64,000 nucleotides of DNA from Methanobacteriota archaeon. GTDB lineage: Archaea > Thermoplasmatota > Thermoplasmata > UBA10834. The position numbers were made by a program, and so were the translations under genes. The notes under the pieces were generated by a model. That model saw nothing but the letters and a program-made list of their open reading frames with translations. It did no database searches and was not told the DNA's origin. Shown here in pieces: positions 15,901 to 24,803 of the stretch. Each line of letters opens with the position of its first letter. Position 1 is the first letter of the stretch. The stretch lies in NCBI GenBank assembly GCA_020725925.1, contig DYTN01000007.1:1-64000 (forward strand), in the 5' to 3' direction.

Positions 15901-16053
15901 AGTACCCAGGCGCAGAAGGCAAAGAGAGCCAGATAGTAGCCAGCACTACAGGTAGGCTACATCCAGCAGGTCGCGTTTCCATGTCGAATCCCTTCGAAAC
16001 ACGGCAGTGTATTTGTATGCGGCACGCAATCCTGCCCGAGAAGGGTTCAGAGC

Positions 16054-17505
16054 ATGAAGGGCATCCCGTGCGTCCACAGAATCAAGGTTCTTTCCGAAGA
16101 GCAGCTGGCCATGATTCACGAGGCCTCCTTGAAGCTATTGGAGCGGACCGGGATCAGGTTCGACAGCGCGGACGCCCGCGCGAGGCTTCTCCGCTGTGGC
16201 GCCCTGCCACATTATTCGCGCAAGTCCGTCTTGACATTCCCGCGATCAGTGGTCGAGGACGCCATCACGAGGGTTCCTCGGAAGGTTAGGTACTATGCCA
16301 GAGATCCTCGCTGGGACATCGAGTACGACGGGGAACACATGTTCACGTACGCCGGTGGAGGCGACCCAAAGATGGTCGACCTGGACTCTGGCCAGGTGAG
16401 GCCGTCGACATATTCGGACATCGAGATGGCCGCGTGCCTGGGTGACGCTCTTGAGAACTGCCGGTTCGCCGCCGGTCTCGTCGAGCCGACCGATGTGCCT
16501 CCTCAGATGACGGGTATCAAGAGCGTCGAGGCGATGATGAGGAATTCCGTCAAGCCCATCTCGTCCCACGCCTTCGACAGGCAGACCGTGGACTTCCTCG
16601 CGAAGATGGGTGCCTGTGTCGCTGGTGGGGCGGAGGCGTTGCGGAGGAGGCCCCTCATCTCTCTCGGTGGTTCCCCAAGCAGCCCCTTGACCTACTCCGA
16701 GAAGATGTGCGACGTGCTCATCCGAAGTGCCGAGCTCGGGATACCCTATTCGATTGTTCCGTGCCCCATCTGCGGCGAGACCGGGCCCATGACCTTGAGC
16801 GGCTCGCTCGCGCAGCAGAACGCCGAGCTCCTCGCCGGGCTGGTGCTGCTCCAGAGCATCGACGCGAGCCTCTCGACCGTTTACTCAGGCAGGGTCTGTG
16901 TCATGGATCCGCGGTCCGGGAGGGACCTCTGGGGGACACCCGAGCAATGCCTTGCGGGCGTCGCCATGGTGCAGATCGCTCGCAAGTATGGGATGGTCTC
17001 CGACGTGTGCGGTATGAATTCCGACATCCCCGGGTGGGGCCTTCAGATGGGACTGGAGCGCATGATGACCGTGCTCGTGCCCGCGCTGGCTGGTGCGGAG
17101 AGCGTGTCCGGGATCGGGACCGGCTGGGAGGGCGCCAGCAGTCTCGAGGCGATGGTGATTGACGACGAGATCCTGAACGACGTTGCCAGGCTGATGCGCG
17201 GGATCGATGTGGACGAGGCCACGTTGGGTGTGGACGTCGTCGACAGAGTGGGTCACATGGGCAGCTTCCTGGCCCAGCCGCACACGATGGAGTATCTCCG
17301 CAAGGGCGAGGTCAGGATATCTGAGCTGTGGGACAAGCGCACTTCCGAGGCGGCCGCGAGGGAGGGCAGGAGGGCAGTCGAAGAAGTCGCGAGGGAGCGC
17401 GTGAAGGCGATTTTGAAGGAGCACGTGCCCGAGCCCTTGGACAGGGATGTGGACAGGGCCATGACCCAGGTCGTGAAGGAGGCGCAGAGAGCCCTCGTCG
17501 GATGA
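16054..17505 (+). CDS. Trimethylamine methyltransferase (MttB) superfamily protein, non-pyrrolysine
   Basis: A 483-residue TIM-barrel methyltransferase of the MttB superfamily (for example HEASLKLLERTGIRFDSADA, RVPRKVRYYARDP, GGDPKM, PISSHAFDRQTVDF). Members transfer a methyl group from a methylated amine to a corrinoid protein. The frame runs through without an internal TAG, so this is one of the pyrrolysine-free members, of which MtgB uses glycine betaine. No corrinoid protein, MtbA/MtgA or activase lies nearby, so the substrate and acceptor are open. The ATG at 16054 is chosen; an upstream gap of about 150 bases holds no gene. Confidence 0.88.
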   Translation: MKGIPCVHRIKVLSEEQLAMIHEASLKLLERTGIRFDSADARARLLRCGALPHYSRKSVLTFPRSVVEDAITRVPRKVRYYARDPRWDIEYDGEHMFTYAGGGDPKMVDLDSGQVRPSTYSDIEMAACLGDALENCRFAAGLVEPTDVPPQMTGIKSVEAMMRNSVKPISSHAFDRQTVDFLAKMGACVAGGAEALRRRPLISLGGSPSSPLTYSEKMCDVLIRSAELGIPYSIVPCPICGETGPMTLSGSLAQQNAELLAGLVLLQSIDASLSTVYSGRVCVMDPRSGRDLWGTPEQCLAGVAMVQIARKYGMVSDVCGMNSDIPGWGLQMGLERMMTVLVPALAGAESVSGIGTGWEGASSLEAMVIDDEILNDVARLMRGIDVDEATLGVDVVDRVGHMGSFLAQPHTMEYLRKGEVRISELWDKRTSEAAAREGRRAVEEVARERVKAILKEHVPEPLDRDVDRAMTQVVKEAQRALVG

Positions 17506-17561
17506 CCCAGCTGGCCCTCGCTGTCCACAGAAATTCTGATATAGCTGGTACGACACATACG

Positions 17562-17813
17562 ATGCCCGTGAATTTTCATCCGACCTGCTCAGATGTCAAG
17601 AGGCAGCGTCTGCTCTGTCCGGTGTGCCTTCACTGGGACCCACGTCCGGAGGACGGCGCCGGGCCTGGGGTCGGCTACTGCATCAAGCGCGATGTCGTCA
17701 CGAGGATCAGGTGCGAGTGCAACCTGTTCGAGGAGGCAACCCCGATGAAGGTGGAGGCCCGCAACCGGTCTATCTACGGCCAGATCGACGAGGGCGGCGG
17801 GGAGGAGGAGTAG
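17562..17813 (+). CDS. Small cysteine-rich protein of unknown function
   Basis: An 83-residue protein with six cysteines (C9; LLCPVCLHW; VGYCIKRD; RCECNLFEEA), probably binding zinc or an iron-sulfur cluster, and an acidic Gly/Glu tail. The ATG at 17562 lies about 24 bases after a TATA-like GATATAGC (17538-17545), indicating a leaderless message. It follows the MttB-like gene by 56 bases but has its own promoter. I do not recognise the family. Confidence 0.6.
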   Translation: MPVNFHPTCSDVKRQRLLCPVCLHWDPRPEDGAGPGVGYCIKRDVVTRIRCECNLFEEATPMKVEARNRSIYGQIDEGGGEEE

Positions 17814-17882
17814 GCAGGGGTTGCCAGCCACAAAAACATTAAGTGGCCGCGGTCATGTAGCTTCTGGTCTGGTGGGTCTCCG

Positions 17883-19073
17883 ATGAAGGCTGTGATTCTG
17901 GCTGCTGGTGAGGGGATGAGGCTGCGGCCTCTGACCGTCTCCGAGCCCAAGGTGATGATACCCGTCGCGAACCGTCCCATACTCGAGTACGTCGTGGACT
18001 CGCTCGTCAAGAACGACGTGCACGACGTAGTGATGGTCGTCGGCTACCGCAAGGAGCGGATCATGTCCCACTTCGAGGACGGGAAGAAGTTCGGGGCGAG
18101 GATCGAGTATGTCGTCCAGGACAAGCAGCTCGGGAACGGGCACGCGCTCCTGTCGGCGAAGGACCGCCTTTCAGATGAGTTCATGGTACTTCCAGGCGAC
18201 AACGTCATAGACTCCCGCGCGGTGGGCGACCTGCTCAGGTCTGGGGCGTGCCCGAGCGCGCTCGTGGTCGAGAGCGAGAACCCGTCGAAGTACGGCGTCG
18301 TCACGCTGGAGAAGGGGGAGATCAAGAGCGTCCACGAGAAGCCAGCGGAGATGATCTCGAACATAATCCTGACGGGCATGTACTGCCTGACAGACAGGAT
18401 ATTCCAGTTCATCGAGCAGTGCATATCGGAGGGGGAGTACGGGCTCAGCAACGCCGTCCAGCTGAGCCTGGGCGCGCAGGCCGTGACCCCGGTGTTCTCG
18501 GACGGCCTGTGGATTGACGCCGTGTACCCGTGGGACCTGCTGGAGCTGAACTCGGCCGCGCTGGAGAACCTGGCCGTGCGCACCTCAGGGAAGATCGAGT
18601 CCCAGGTGGCCCTCGCCGGCCCGATAGGGATAGGCGAGGAGACCGTGATCAGGGCGGGCACGACCATCTACGGGCCCGTGCTGATCGGGGACGGGTGCGA
18701 CATCGGGCCCAACGTGACGATCTTCCCGTCGACCAGCATAGGGAACAGCGTGACGATCGAGCCGTACACGATGGTCAAGAACAGCGTGCTCATGAGCAAC
18801 TGCAGCATCGGCGCTCACTCCTACCTGTCGCACTGCGTGCTCGGGTACGGCGTGAAGTCGCAGTCCCACCTGATGGCCCCGGGGGCGGAGGCCTATGTGA
18901 ACATCTCGGACGAGTTCTTCAAAGTGCCTCACATCGGGTCCATCCTGGGCGAGGACACGAGCTTCGGGACGGGCGTCGCCATCGAGCCTGGGACCGTCGT
19001 CGGTGCCGGGTGCAAGGTCTCGAGCGGCTCTAGGATCACGAGGAACCTTCCGAACCGCTCACTGGTCACATAG
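17883..19073 (+). CDS. glmU: Bifunctional sugar-1-phosphate nucleotidylyltransferase / acetyltransferase, GlmU-like
   Basis: A 396-residue two-domain enzyme. The N-terminal ~235 residues form a nucleotidyltransferase with KAVILAAGEGMRLRPLT and EPKVMIPVANRPILEYVVDS. The remainder is a left-handed beta-helix with hexapeptide repeats (IGIGEETVIRAGTTIYGPVL, IGPNVTIFPSTSIGNSVTIE). In archaea such proteins (ST0452 type) acetylate GlcN-1-P and make UDP-GlcNAc, and may also use glucose-1-P with dTTP/UTP. It lies 12 bases before glmS, which supports the amino-sugar role. A TATA-like ACATTAAG lies near 17835. Confidence 0.88.
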   Translation: MKAVILAAGEGMRLRPLTVSEPKVMIPVANRPILEYVVDSLVKNDVHDVVMVVGYRKERIMSHFEDGKKFGARIEYVVQDKQLGNGHALLSAKDRLSDEFMVLPGDNVIDSRAVGDLLRSGACPSALVVESENPSKYGVVTLEKGEIKSVHEKPAEMISNIILTGMYCLTDRIFQFIEQCISEGEYGLSNAVQLSLGAQAVTPVFSDGLWIDAVYPWDLLELNSAALENLAVRTSGKIESQVALAGPIGIGEETVIRAGTTIYGPVLIGDGCDIGPNVTIFPSTSIGNSVTIEPYTMVKNSVLMSNCSIGAHSYLSHCVLGYGVKSQSHLMAPGAEAYVNISDEFFKVPHIGSILGEDTSFGTGVAIEPGTVVGAGCKVSSGSRITRNLPNRSLVT

Positions 19074-19085
19074 GGAGCAACGGGG

Positions 19086-20876
19086 ATGTGCGGGATAGTC
19101 GGATACGCTGGCAGGCGCGAGGCGCAGCCTATACTCCTTGACTGCCTTAAGCGGCTGGAGTACAGGGGTTACGACTCGGCGGGCATAGCAGTCGCAGGCA
19201 AGGGGCTGCAGCTGTTCAAGTCGAAGGGCGAGATCGCGGTGCTCGAGTCGAAGATGCCCCGGATGCCGGGGACCGTCGGGATCGCGCACACGAGGTGGGC
19301 CACGCAAGGCAAGCCCACGACGGAGAACGCGCATCCGCTCGACGACTGCTCTCACAGGCTGGCCATCGTGCACAACGGCATCATAAGCAACTTCATGGGG
19401 TTGAAGGAGTCCCTGGTGAAGGACGGGCACAGGTTCGCCAGTGAGACGGACACCGAGGTCTTCGCGCACTTGGTCGAGTCCGAGCTGAAGGGCGACCTCG
19501 TGGACGCCGTCTCGAAGGCGCTCAGGCAGGTCGAGGGCACATACGCCTTCGCTGTCGTGGCCGCGGACCGGAGCGAGATCGTGGCGACCAGGCGGGAGAG
19601 CCCTCTGGTCGTCGGCCTGGGAGAGGGGGAGAACTTCCTCGCGAGCGACGTGACGGCCCTGTTGAAGTACACCAACCGTGTCGTCTACATCCAGGACGAC
19701 GAGGTCGTCCGGGTCACGATGGACTCGGTGTCGATCCGCGGTCCCAGCGGGGAGCTGGTCGAGCGCGAGGCGCAGAAGATCACATGGAGCCTCGAGGATG
19801 CGGAGAAGGGCGGGTATCCTCACTTCATGCTGAAGGAGATATTCGAGCAGCCTGACGCCATCCACGACTCCCTGCTCGGGAGGATCGAGACGCTCGAGAC
19901 GGAGCCGTTCTTCCAGGGGGACAGCTTCACCAGCGTCAAGGTGGTCGCGTGCGGCACGTCGTATCATGCGGGGCTCGTCGGGAAGTACATCATCGAGGAG
20001 CTCGCGAAGATCCCCACCACGGTCCAGATATCCTCTGAGTACAGGTACTCCCCGGTCGCGAGGGAGAGCCCGCTCGTGGTGCTCATCACCCAGAGCGGCG
20101 AGACCGCGGACACATTGGGCGCCGCGAGGGAGGCGAGGAAGAGGGGCAACAAGACCGTGGGCATAGCGAACGTCGTGGGCTCGGCCATCACGCGCGAGGT
20201 GGACCACGTGATATACACACGGGCGGGGCCGGAGATAGGCGTGGCCGCGACGAAGACCTTCGCGACGCAGCTCGCGGCGCTGTATCTCTTGGCTATGGAC
20301 CTCGGGGTCCAGAACCGGGTGCTGACGGCCCAGGCGAAGAGGTCCATCACGGGCTCTCTAAGGAACCTCCCCAGGGCTGTCCAGGATGTGTTGAACCAGG
20401 CGCACCTGATCGAGGCCCTCGCGAACAAGTACTCGGGTGCGAAGGACATGTTCTTCATCGGAAGGGGGATCAACTACCCCGTCGCCTTGGAGGGCGCGCT
20501 CAAGACCAAGGAGATATCGTACGTCCACGGGGAGGGGTTCCCCGCCGGGGAGCTCAAGCACGGGCCCTTGGCGCTCATCTCGAAGGAATCGCCCGTGGTG
20601 GCCATCGCGGTCAAGGACCACACCTACGAGAGGATGCTCGGGAACATAAGCGAGTGTTCCGCCAGAGGAAGCCCAGTGATAGCGGTGGCGTTCGAAGGGG
20701 ACACGGAGATAGCGAAGTACGTGGACGATACCATCCGCGTGCGGGAGATCCCGCCGATATTCGCGCCCGTGCCCATCATTGTGGTGCTCCAGCTGTGGGC
20801 ATACTACCTGGCAAAGGCGAAGGGATGCCCGATTGACAAGCCGAGGAACATCGCCAAGACGGTGACCGTCGAGTGA
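19086..20876 (+). CDS. glmS: Glutamine--fructose-6-phosphate aminotransferase (isomerizing)
   Basis: A 596-residue enzyme making glucosamine-6-phosphate. The mature N-terminal nucleophile Cys2 is present in MCGIVGYAGRREAQ, followed by the glutaminase signatures RLEYRGYDSAGIA and THTRWATQGKP-type loop (AHTRWATQGKPTTENAHP). Two SIS isomerase domains follow (VACGTSYHAGLVGKY, SQSGETADTLGA-type loop, GRGINYPVALEGALKTKEIS). The ending DKPRNIAKTVTVE is standard. It is in an operon with glmU; the intermediate mutase GlmM is not in the window. Confidence 0.97.
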   Translation: MCGIVGYAGRREAQPILLDCLKRLEYRGYDSAGIAVAGKGLQLFKSKGEIAVLESKMPRMPGTVGIAHTRWATQGKPTTENAHPLDDCSHRLAIVHNGIISNFMGLKESLVKDGHRFASETDTEVFAHLVESELKGDLVDAVSKALRQVEGTYAFAVVAADRSEIVATRRESPLVVGLGEGENFLASDVTALLKYTNRVVYIQDDEVVRVTMDSVSIRGPSGELVEREAQKITWSLEDAEKGGYPHFMLKEIFEQPDAIHDSLLGRIETLETEPFFQGDSFTSVKVVACGTSYHAGLVGKYIIEELAKIPTTVQISSEYRYSPVARESPLVVLITQSGETADTLGAAREARKRGNKTVGIANVVGSAITREVDHVIYTRAGPEIGVAATKTFATQLAALYLLAMDLGVQNRVLTAQAKRSITGSLRNLPRAVQDVLNQAHLIEALANKYSGAKDMFFIGRGINYPVALEGALKTKEISYVHGEGFPAGELKHGPLALISKESPVVAIAVKDHTYERMLGNISECSARGSPVIAVAFEGDTEIAKYVDDTIRVREIPPIFAPVPIIVVLQLWAYYLAKAKGCPIDKPRNIAKTVTVE

Positions 20877-20884
20877 CCGCCCGG

Positions 20885-21892
20885 TCAGGCGAGCCGCTCC
20901 GGGCAGATGGGCCTCCGGGAGCAGTGGACGCACTTCCCGGGCCTGTTGTGGTTCCTGTGCACATCGCCGGTCTTTGAGATCTCGCGCATCTCCGCGAGCT
21001 TCTCCAGCAGGACCTTCTTGAGGTCCTCGTTGTACTCGATCTCGTGCTCATGCTCCGGGTACTTGAGCAGCCCGTACGGAGGAGCTCTCCCCTTCGTCTC
21101 CTCGATGAGAAGGCAGTATGCGGCGATCTGGAGTATGTGTGAGAAGAGCGGCCCTCGCGGAGTCCTCCCCGTCTTCTCCTCGACCGGGATGACATTGTCG
21201 TTCATCTTGATGACGTAGTCTGGCCTGCCCGTCAGCCCGTGTTTCTCCGACTTGAACACCATGGAGTTGTCGAGGTCTATGTACTCTATCTTCCCATCTA
21301 CTCTGAACTCCTTCCTGAGCCCTTCCACAATATCTGTCGAGCGGAGGGATCTGTAGAGGAAGAACGACGCCCCGACCAGCCACGCCACTGCGACCGCCTC
21401 AAGCGCCTCCGCCAGCCTGATGTCCTTGATCAGGAACGCAACCGCGCTCACAGCTACGATCACGGCAACTATCGCGAAGATGAGGATGATTTTCTCGTAC
21501 TCGACGACGGAGCTCTGGATCGTCGACTTGGCAGACTTGTACAGGAAGAAGAGAGCCGCGAGCACCCATATGAGGGCTACAACGCCCAGTATCTGGGATA
21601 TCGTGACTGATTCCTTGAGCGGGAGGAGTTCGAGGCCGATGATCGCCGTCACCGTCGCAACTATCGCCCACCAGAACACGAGCTTCTCGGACTCGCGTGC
21701 AGTCCTCTCACCGGAATCTATCTTCCACAGGGACCTGCCCAGGCGGTCGTGCCCCTTGATCCCCTGCGCCAGCCCCTCGCTCTCGCCCTCGAACTCCGAG
21801 CTCAGCCACCAGCTCAGGGGACAGTAGCTGTACTTCTCCAGGTCCCCCGCTGATATGTACTTGGCCGAGGTTCGGTTCATCCGGGGAATCAT
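20885..21892 (-). CDS. Cas4/RecB-like nuclease interrupted by four transmembrane helices
   Basis: A 335-residue protein. It starts like Cas4 with a Cys (C24, YSYCPLSWWL) and His48, then departs into four hydrophobic helices (about 71-90, 98-119, 134-155, 163-182). After these comes a PD-(D/E)XK core: D225 in GRPDYVIK, E239-x-K region VEEKTGRTPRG, and HILQIAAYCLLIE with the Q-x3-Y motif. It closes with CVHCSRRPICPERL, giving C321, C324 and C330, which with C24 make the four 4Fe-4S ligands of Cas4. The catalytic residues look intact. Twelve bases upstream is the TPD nuclease gene, so both are in one operon. No CRISPR array or other cas gene is present. Confidence 0.8.
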   Translation of the reverse strand: MIPRMNRTSAKYISAGDLEKYSYCPLSWWLSSEFEGESEGLAQGIKGHDRLGRSLWKIDSGERTARESEKLVFWWAIVATVTAIIGLELLPLKESVTISQILGVVALIWVLAALFFLYKSAKSTIQSSVVEYEKIILIFAIVAVIVAVSAVAFLIKDIRLAEALEAVAVAWLVGASFFLYRSLRSTDIVEGLRKEFRVDGKIEYIDLDNSMVFKSEKHGLTGRPDYVIKMNDNVIPVEEKTGRTPRGPLFSHILQIAAYCLLIEETKGRAPPYGLLKYPEHEHEIEYNEDLKKVLLEKLAEMREISKTGDVHRNHNRPGKCVHCSRRPICPERLA

Positions 21893-21904
21893 GCTTGCCT
21901 AGTC

Positions 21905-22681
21905 CTAAGAACCTTTCCACCCGATCTTGTCGCGCTCGCAGTCGTCGAAGAAGGTGCCTGGGAGGAGCACGATGCCCTCCGGGGGCTCGATTCCCTCAAG
22001 GAACCCGAACCAGTAGACGACCGCGCCCGGGCCGAAGATGTCTGTGTAAGGCTTGAGCTGCCTACGGACGTTCTTTCTGAGCTCGATCTCGTCCCCGAAG
22101 GACGCCTTGGATTCGATCCAGCAGACCTTCGTGCCGTCGATATGTATGGGCTTGTCAAGGAGGCAGTCAGGGGTCTTCTTGTGTGTGTTCCTGAGGTCCT
22201 CCTCGGTCCTGTACGTTATGCCCCTCTTGTCCAGCCACTCGTGGAGCTTCCTCTCGCCCCACACGCCTCTGTCGGTCTGTATCTGGGCGCCCCTGGGTGA
22301 GTAGACCATGTCCTCCTCGTCTATCTGCTGGAACTCCTTCTTGAGCCTCTTGTCGTGGCAGGTGTTCGGGTCTCGGATGTACTTCCAGTACTGCTTCCTC
22401 GTGAGGTGTATCTCCGGTGCCATCATCAGCCCGAGCAGCACGGGCGGGAAGTTGATCTGCCTCGCGATGCGGGCTATCGGCGTGCCCCTCCGCCACTCCT
22501 TCGCGATCTTCTTGATGTCCTTCTTGACGATGTAGAACCTCCTCGTGGCGTCCCTGACGGTCCTCTGGGTGTAGAGCACCAAGAGGAACTCTCGGTCCAT
22601 GCCGAGCTTCTTGGCGAGGTAGTCTATGTCGTGTGCCTTTCTGAGCTGAGAATAGATGTCTCTATAGTCTTCGAACTTCAT
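21905..22681 (-). CDS. TPD-domain nuclease-like protein, archaeal homologue of CDIN1 (C15orf41)
   Basis: A 258-residue protein. Two helix-turn-helix units come first (IDYLAKKLGMDREFLLVLYT and GTPIARIARQINFPPVLLG), then a PD-(D/E)XK-like domain with the name-giving motif KKTPDCLLDKPI and WIESKASFGDEIEL, ending VYWFGFLEGIEPPEGIVLLP. This matches the TPD family that includes human CDIN1, mutated in congenital dyserythropoietic anaemia type I. The biochemical role in archaea is not established to my knowledge. ATG 22681 is chosen; GTG 22690 is possible. A TATA-like GAATATAAC (about 22741-22749 minus) precedes it. It is upstream in the same operon as the Cas4-like gene. Confidence 0.82.
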   Translation of the reverse strand: MKFEDYRDIYSQLRKAHDIDYLAKKLGMDREFLLVLYTQRTVRDATRRFYIVKKDIKKIAKEWRRGTPIARIARQINFPPVLLGLMMAPEIHLTRKQYWKYIRDPNTCHDKRLKKEFQQIDEEDMVYSPRGAQIQTDRGVWGERKLHEWLDKRGITYRTEEDLRNTHKKTPDCLLDKPIHIDGTKVCWIESKASFGDEIELRKNVRRQLKPYTDIFGPGAVVYWFGFLEGIEPPEGIVLLPGTFFDDCERDKIGWKGS

Positions 22682-22888
22682 CAGTGTCACAGTCCAGCCT
22701 AGCGCTGAACGATCCGTTCAATCCGCTTCTGTTTGCGCCTGTTATATTCTCAGTCTACTTATGCCTTTGCGGCCGACCGCCACATTCTCCCTGCCTGGTT
22801 GGCCCAAACATTAATGCTGCACAAGCTTGAAATGCGCACAAGTCATGGCCATCCTGCCGTTCTATGCGGCTTTTGGGAGGTGCTTGGA

Positions 22889-23986
22889 TTGCCTGAGAGT
22901 GGTGTCCGAAGGGTCATCCTGCCAGCGCGGTACGTCCAAGGCTCGGGCGTGCTCAGCCAGCTGGGGTCCCACGTTAGGCAGTACGGCACGAGGCCCTTCG
23001 TGGTCGCCGGGCGGACGAGCTTCTCCAAGGTCAAGGCTCGGGTCCAGGCGAGCCTCCTGGCCGCGGGGGTTCCTGTGGTCGCCTACGACGACAGCGTGGG
23101 CGAGTGCACAATGGCCAAGATAAACGAAATCGCCGCTCGGGCCGATGAGCTAGATGTCGACGTGGTCGTCGGCTGCGGCGGGGGCAAGGCCGTCGACACC
23201 GCCAAAGCCGTGGCTGAGAAGCTGCACGTGCCTGCCATCACTGTTCCCACGCAGTGCGCGACCAATGCGGACGGCATGGCCGATGCGGTCATATTCACGG
23301 AGGACCACAGGTTCGTCCAGGACCTGTACCTGAGCAGGGCGCCTGTGCTCGTGCTCGTCGACACCGACGTGGTCGCCCGAGCGCCGCCCCAGTACCTCGT
23401 GCAGGGCATGGGCGACGCGCTCGCGAGCGCCTTCGAGAAGCCGGCATACGCGGCGTCCCAGCGCATGAAGAAGGCTGCGGACCAGGCCACCGAGGCCGCG
23501 CTCGAGGTCAACCTGAGATGCTTCTCGGTGCTCATGGCTCACGGCCTCCAGGCCAAGAAGGATGTCGAGGCTGGGAAGGTGACGGACTCGGTCGAGGCCG
23601 TGGTCGAGGCCATCAAGCTGATGAGCGGGTTCGGATTCGGTGGCGGAGGATGCGCCGCGGCACACGCGGTACACAACGGCCTCACCATCATCCCAGGGAT
23701 TGCGCGCAAGCACGGCGAGATCGTTGCCTACGGCGTCCTCGTCCAGATGGTCCTCGAGAAGCGGCAGATGGGCGAGATCGAGCGGGTCATGCGCTGGTGC
23801 AAATCGCTCGGGCTCCCCACTCGGCTGAGGGACCTCGGGGAGATCGACCGGGGCCAGCTGTTGGCCGCCGCCGAGAAGGCCTGCGACCCGACCGACTCGA
23901 TGAGCTCCATGCCCTTCGCGGTCACCCCGAGGATGGTCCTGGAGGCAATCGAGGAAGTCGAGAGGCTCGGAACGGCTCTGTCGTAG
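22889..23986 (+). CDS. gldA: Glycerol dehydrogenase-like iron-type dehydrogenase (GldA family)
   Basis: A 365-residue NAD-dependent dehydrogenase. The N-terminus VRRVILPARYVQGSGVLSQL, NAD-binding VVVGCGGGKAVDTAKAVAEK, Asp ligand in MGDALASAFE, His ligands in AAAHAVHNGL and ARKHGEIVAYG match GldA. The family interconverts glycerol and dihydroxyacetone with a divalent metal; sn-glycerol-1-phosphate dehydrogenase is a related alternative but the sequence pattern fits GldA better. TTG at 22889 has GGGAGGTG six bases upstream and gives the usual family length; reading further upstream to 22733 adds an unlikely 52-residue extension. Confidence 0.85.
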   Translation: MPESGVRRVILPARYVQGSGVLSQLGSHVRQYGTRPFVVAGRTSFSKVKARVQASLLAAGVPVVAYDDSVGECTMAKINEIAARADELDVDVVVGCGGGKAVDTAKAVAEKLHVPAITVPTQCATNADGMADAVIFTEDHRFVQDLYLSRAPVLVLVDTDVVARAPPQYLVQGMGDALASAFEKPAYAASQRMKKAADQATEAALEVNLRCFSVLMAHGLQAKKDVEAGKVTDSVEAVVEAIKLMSGFGFGGGGCAAAHAVHNGLTIIPGIARKHGEIVAYGVLVQMVLEKRQMGEIERVMRWCKSLGLPTRLRDLGEIDRGQLLAAAEKACDPTDSMSSMPFAVTPRMVLEAIEEVERLGTALS

Positions 23987-24121
23987 ATTGTCGCGCCGTC
24001 AGGGCGGCGTCTGCTGGCCTGCTGGCCAGGACCAGCAAGGCTATATATCGCCATCACGATTCTTGACCCGAGGCCGCTTCTTGCGGCTGAAGAAGGGATG
24101 ACTTAGAGGAGGCATTCGAAA

Positions 24122-24751
24122 ATGAGCAGTCCGATAAGTACTATCATTGCGCCTGCTGCGAGCCCGCCGTGGTTGCCCAGGGAAGTCGCCGAGGGCCGCA
24201 AGTTCGCCTGGTGGGCGCAGATGTCGTTCTTTGGCATGGCGTTCATATGGTTTCTGCTTGCCATCGTGTCGATAGTCCTGTATGTGGACAACGGAGGCAG
24301 GGGAGCGCTCGTCGTGGGCGTCTTCGGGTTCTTCGCCATGCTGATATGCTTCACGGCCGCCGTGTTCGAGAGGAAGACCGTAATAGACGCGATCGACCAG
24401 GGGAGGTTCCACGACGCGAAGAACGACAGCATCGTGTGGATCATCTTCGGGCTCGTCGGGTTCGTCATACCTGCGCTGTTCCTTATCCTCACCTATGCCA
24501 AGCTCGGGGACGCGCTCGCTGCCCAAGCGCCAGTGGGCTACCAGCCATACTCCCCGGGCACGGTCCAGGTGCAGCAGCCGGCCCCGTACGCGCCACCGCC
24601 CGCACCGATCCAGCCCCCGCCCGTCCCGCAGGCACCGCCGCCAGCTGCAGCGGCGCACCACGCGACTCCGATGGTCAGGTGCAAGAACTGCAACGTGCAG
24701 TACCCGGTGTTCATGCATTCGTGCCCGAACTGCGGCGCCCCGAAAGAGTGA
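24122..24751 (+). CDS. Three-helix membrane protein with Pro-rich linker and zinc ribbon
   Basis: A 209-residue protein. Three membrane helices (SFFGMAFIWFLLAIVSIVLY, GALVVGVFGFFAMLICFTAA, WIIFGLVGFVIPALFLILTY) are followed by a ~60-residue Pro/Ala/Gln-rich linker and a C-terminal zinc ribbon VRCKNCNVQYPVFMHSCPNC. The layout parallels the protein at 12798-13541. GAGGAGG lies 10 bases before the ATG and a TATA element TATATATC at about 24040. Function unknown; the zinc ribbon probably faces the cytosol. Confidence 0.72.
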   Translation: MSSPISTIIAPAASPPWLPREVAEGRKFAWWAQMSFFGMAFIWFLLAIVSIVLYVDNGGRGALVVGVFGFFAMLICFTAAVFERKTVIDAIDQGRFHDAKNDSIVWIIFGLVGFVIPALFLILTYAKLGDALAAQAPVGYQPYSPGTVQVQQPAPYAPPPAPIQPPPVPQAPPPAAAAHHATPMVRCKNCNVQYPVFMHSCPNCGAPKE

Positions 24752-24803
24752 AGCTATCTCCTCCATCGGCCATTCTGCGTTCCCACAGGGCCCAGTGAAC
24801 ACC

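Noticed and set aside
16054-17505. Pyrrolysine-containing MttB
   Set aside because: There is no in-frame TAG inside the 483 codons, so the protein is a non-pyrrolysine family member.
20885-22681. CRISPR-Cas locus around the Cas4-like gene
   Set aside because: No repeat-spacer array was seen anywhere in the window and no cas1, cas2 or effector gene is present.
22733-22888. 52-residue N-terminal extension of the GldA-like protein
   Set aside because: The family begins near VRRVILPARYVQG; TTG 22889 has a strong ribosome site and the extension looks unrelated.
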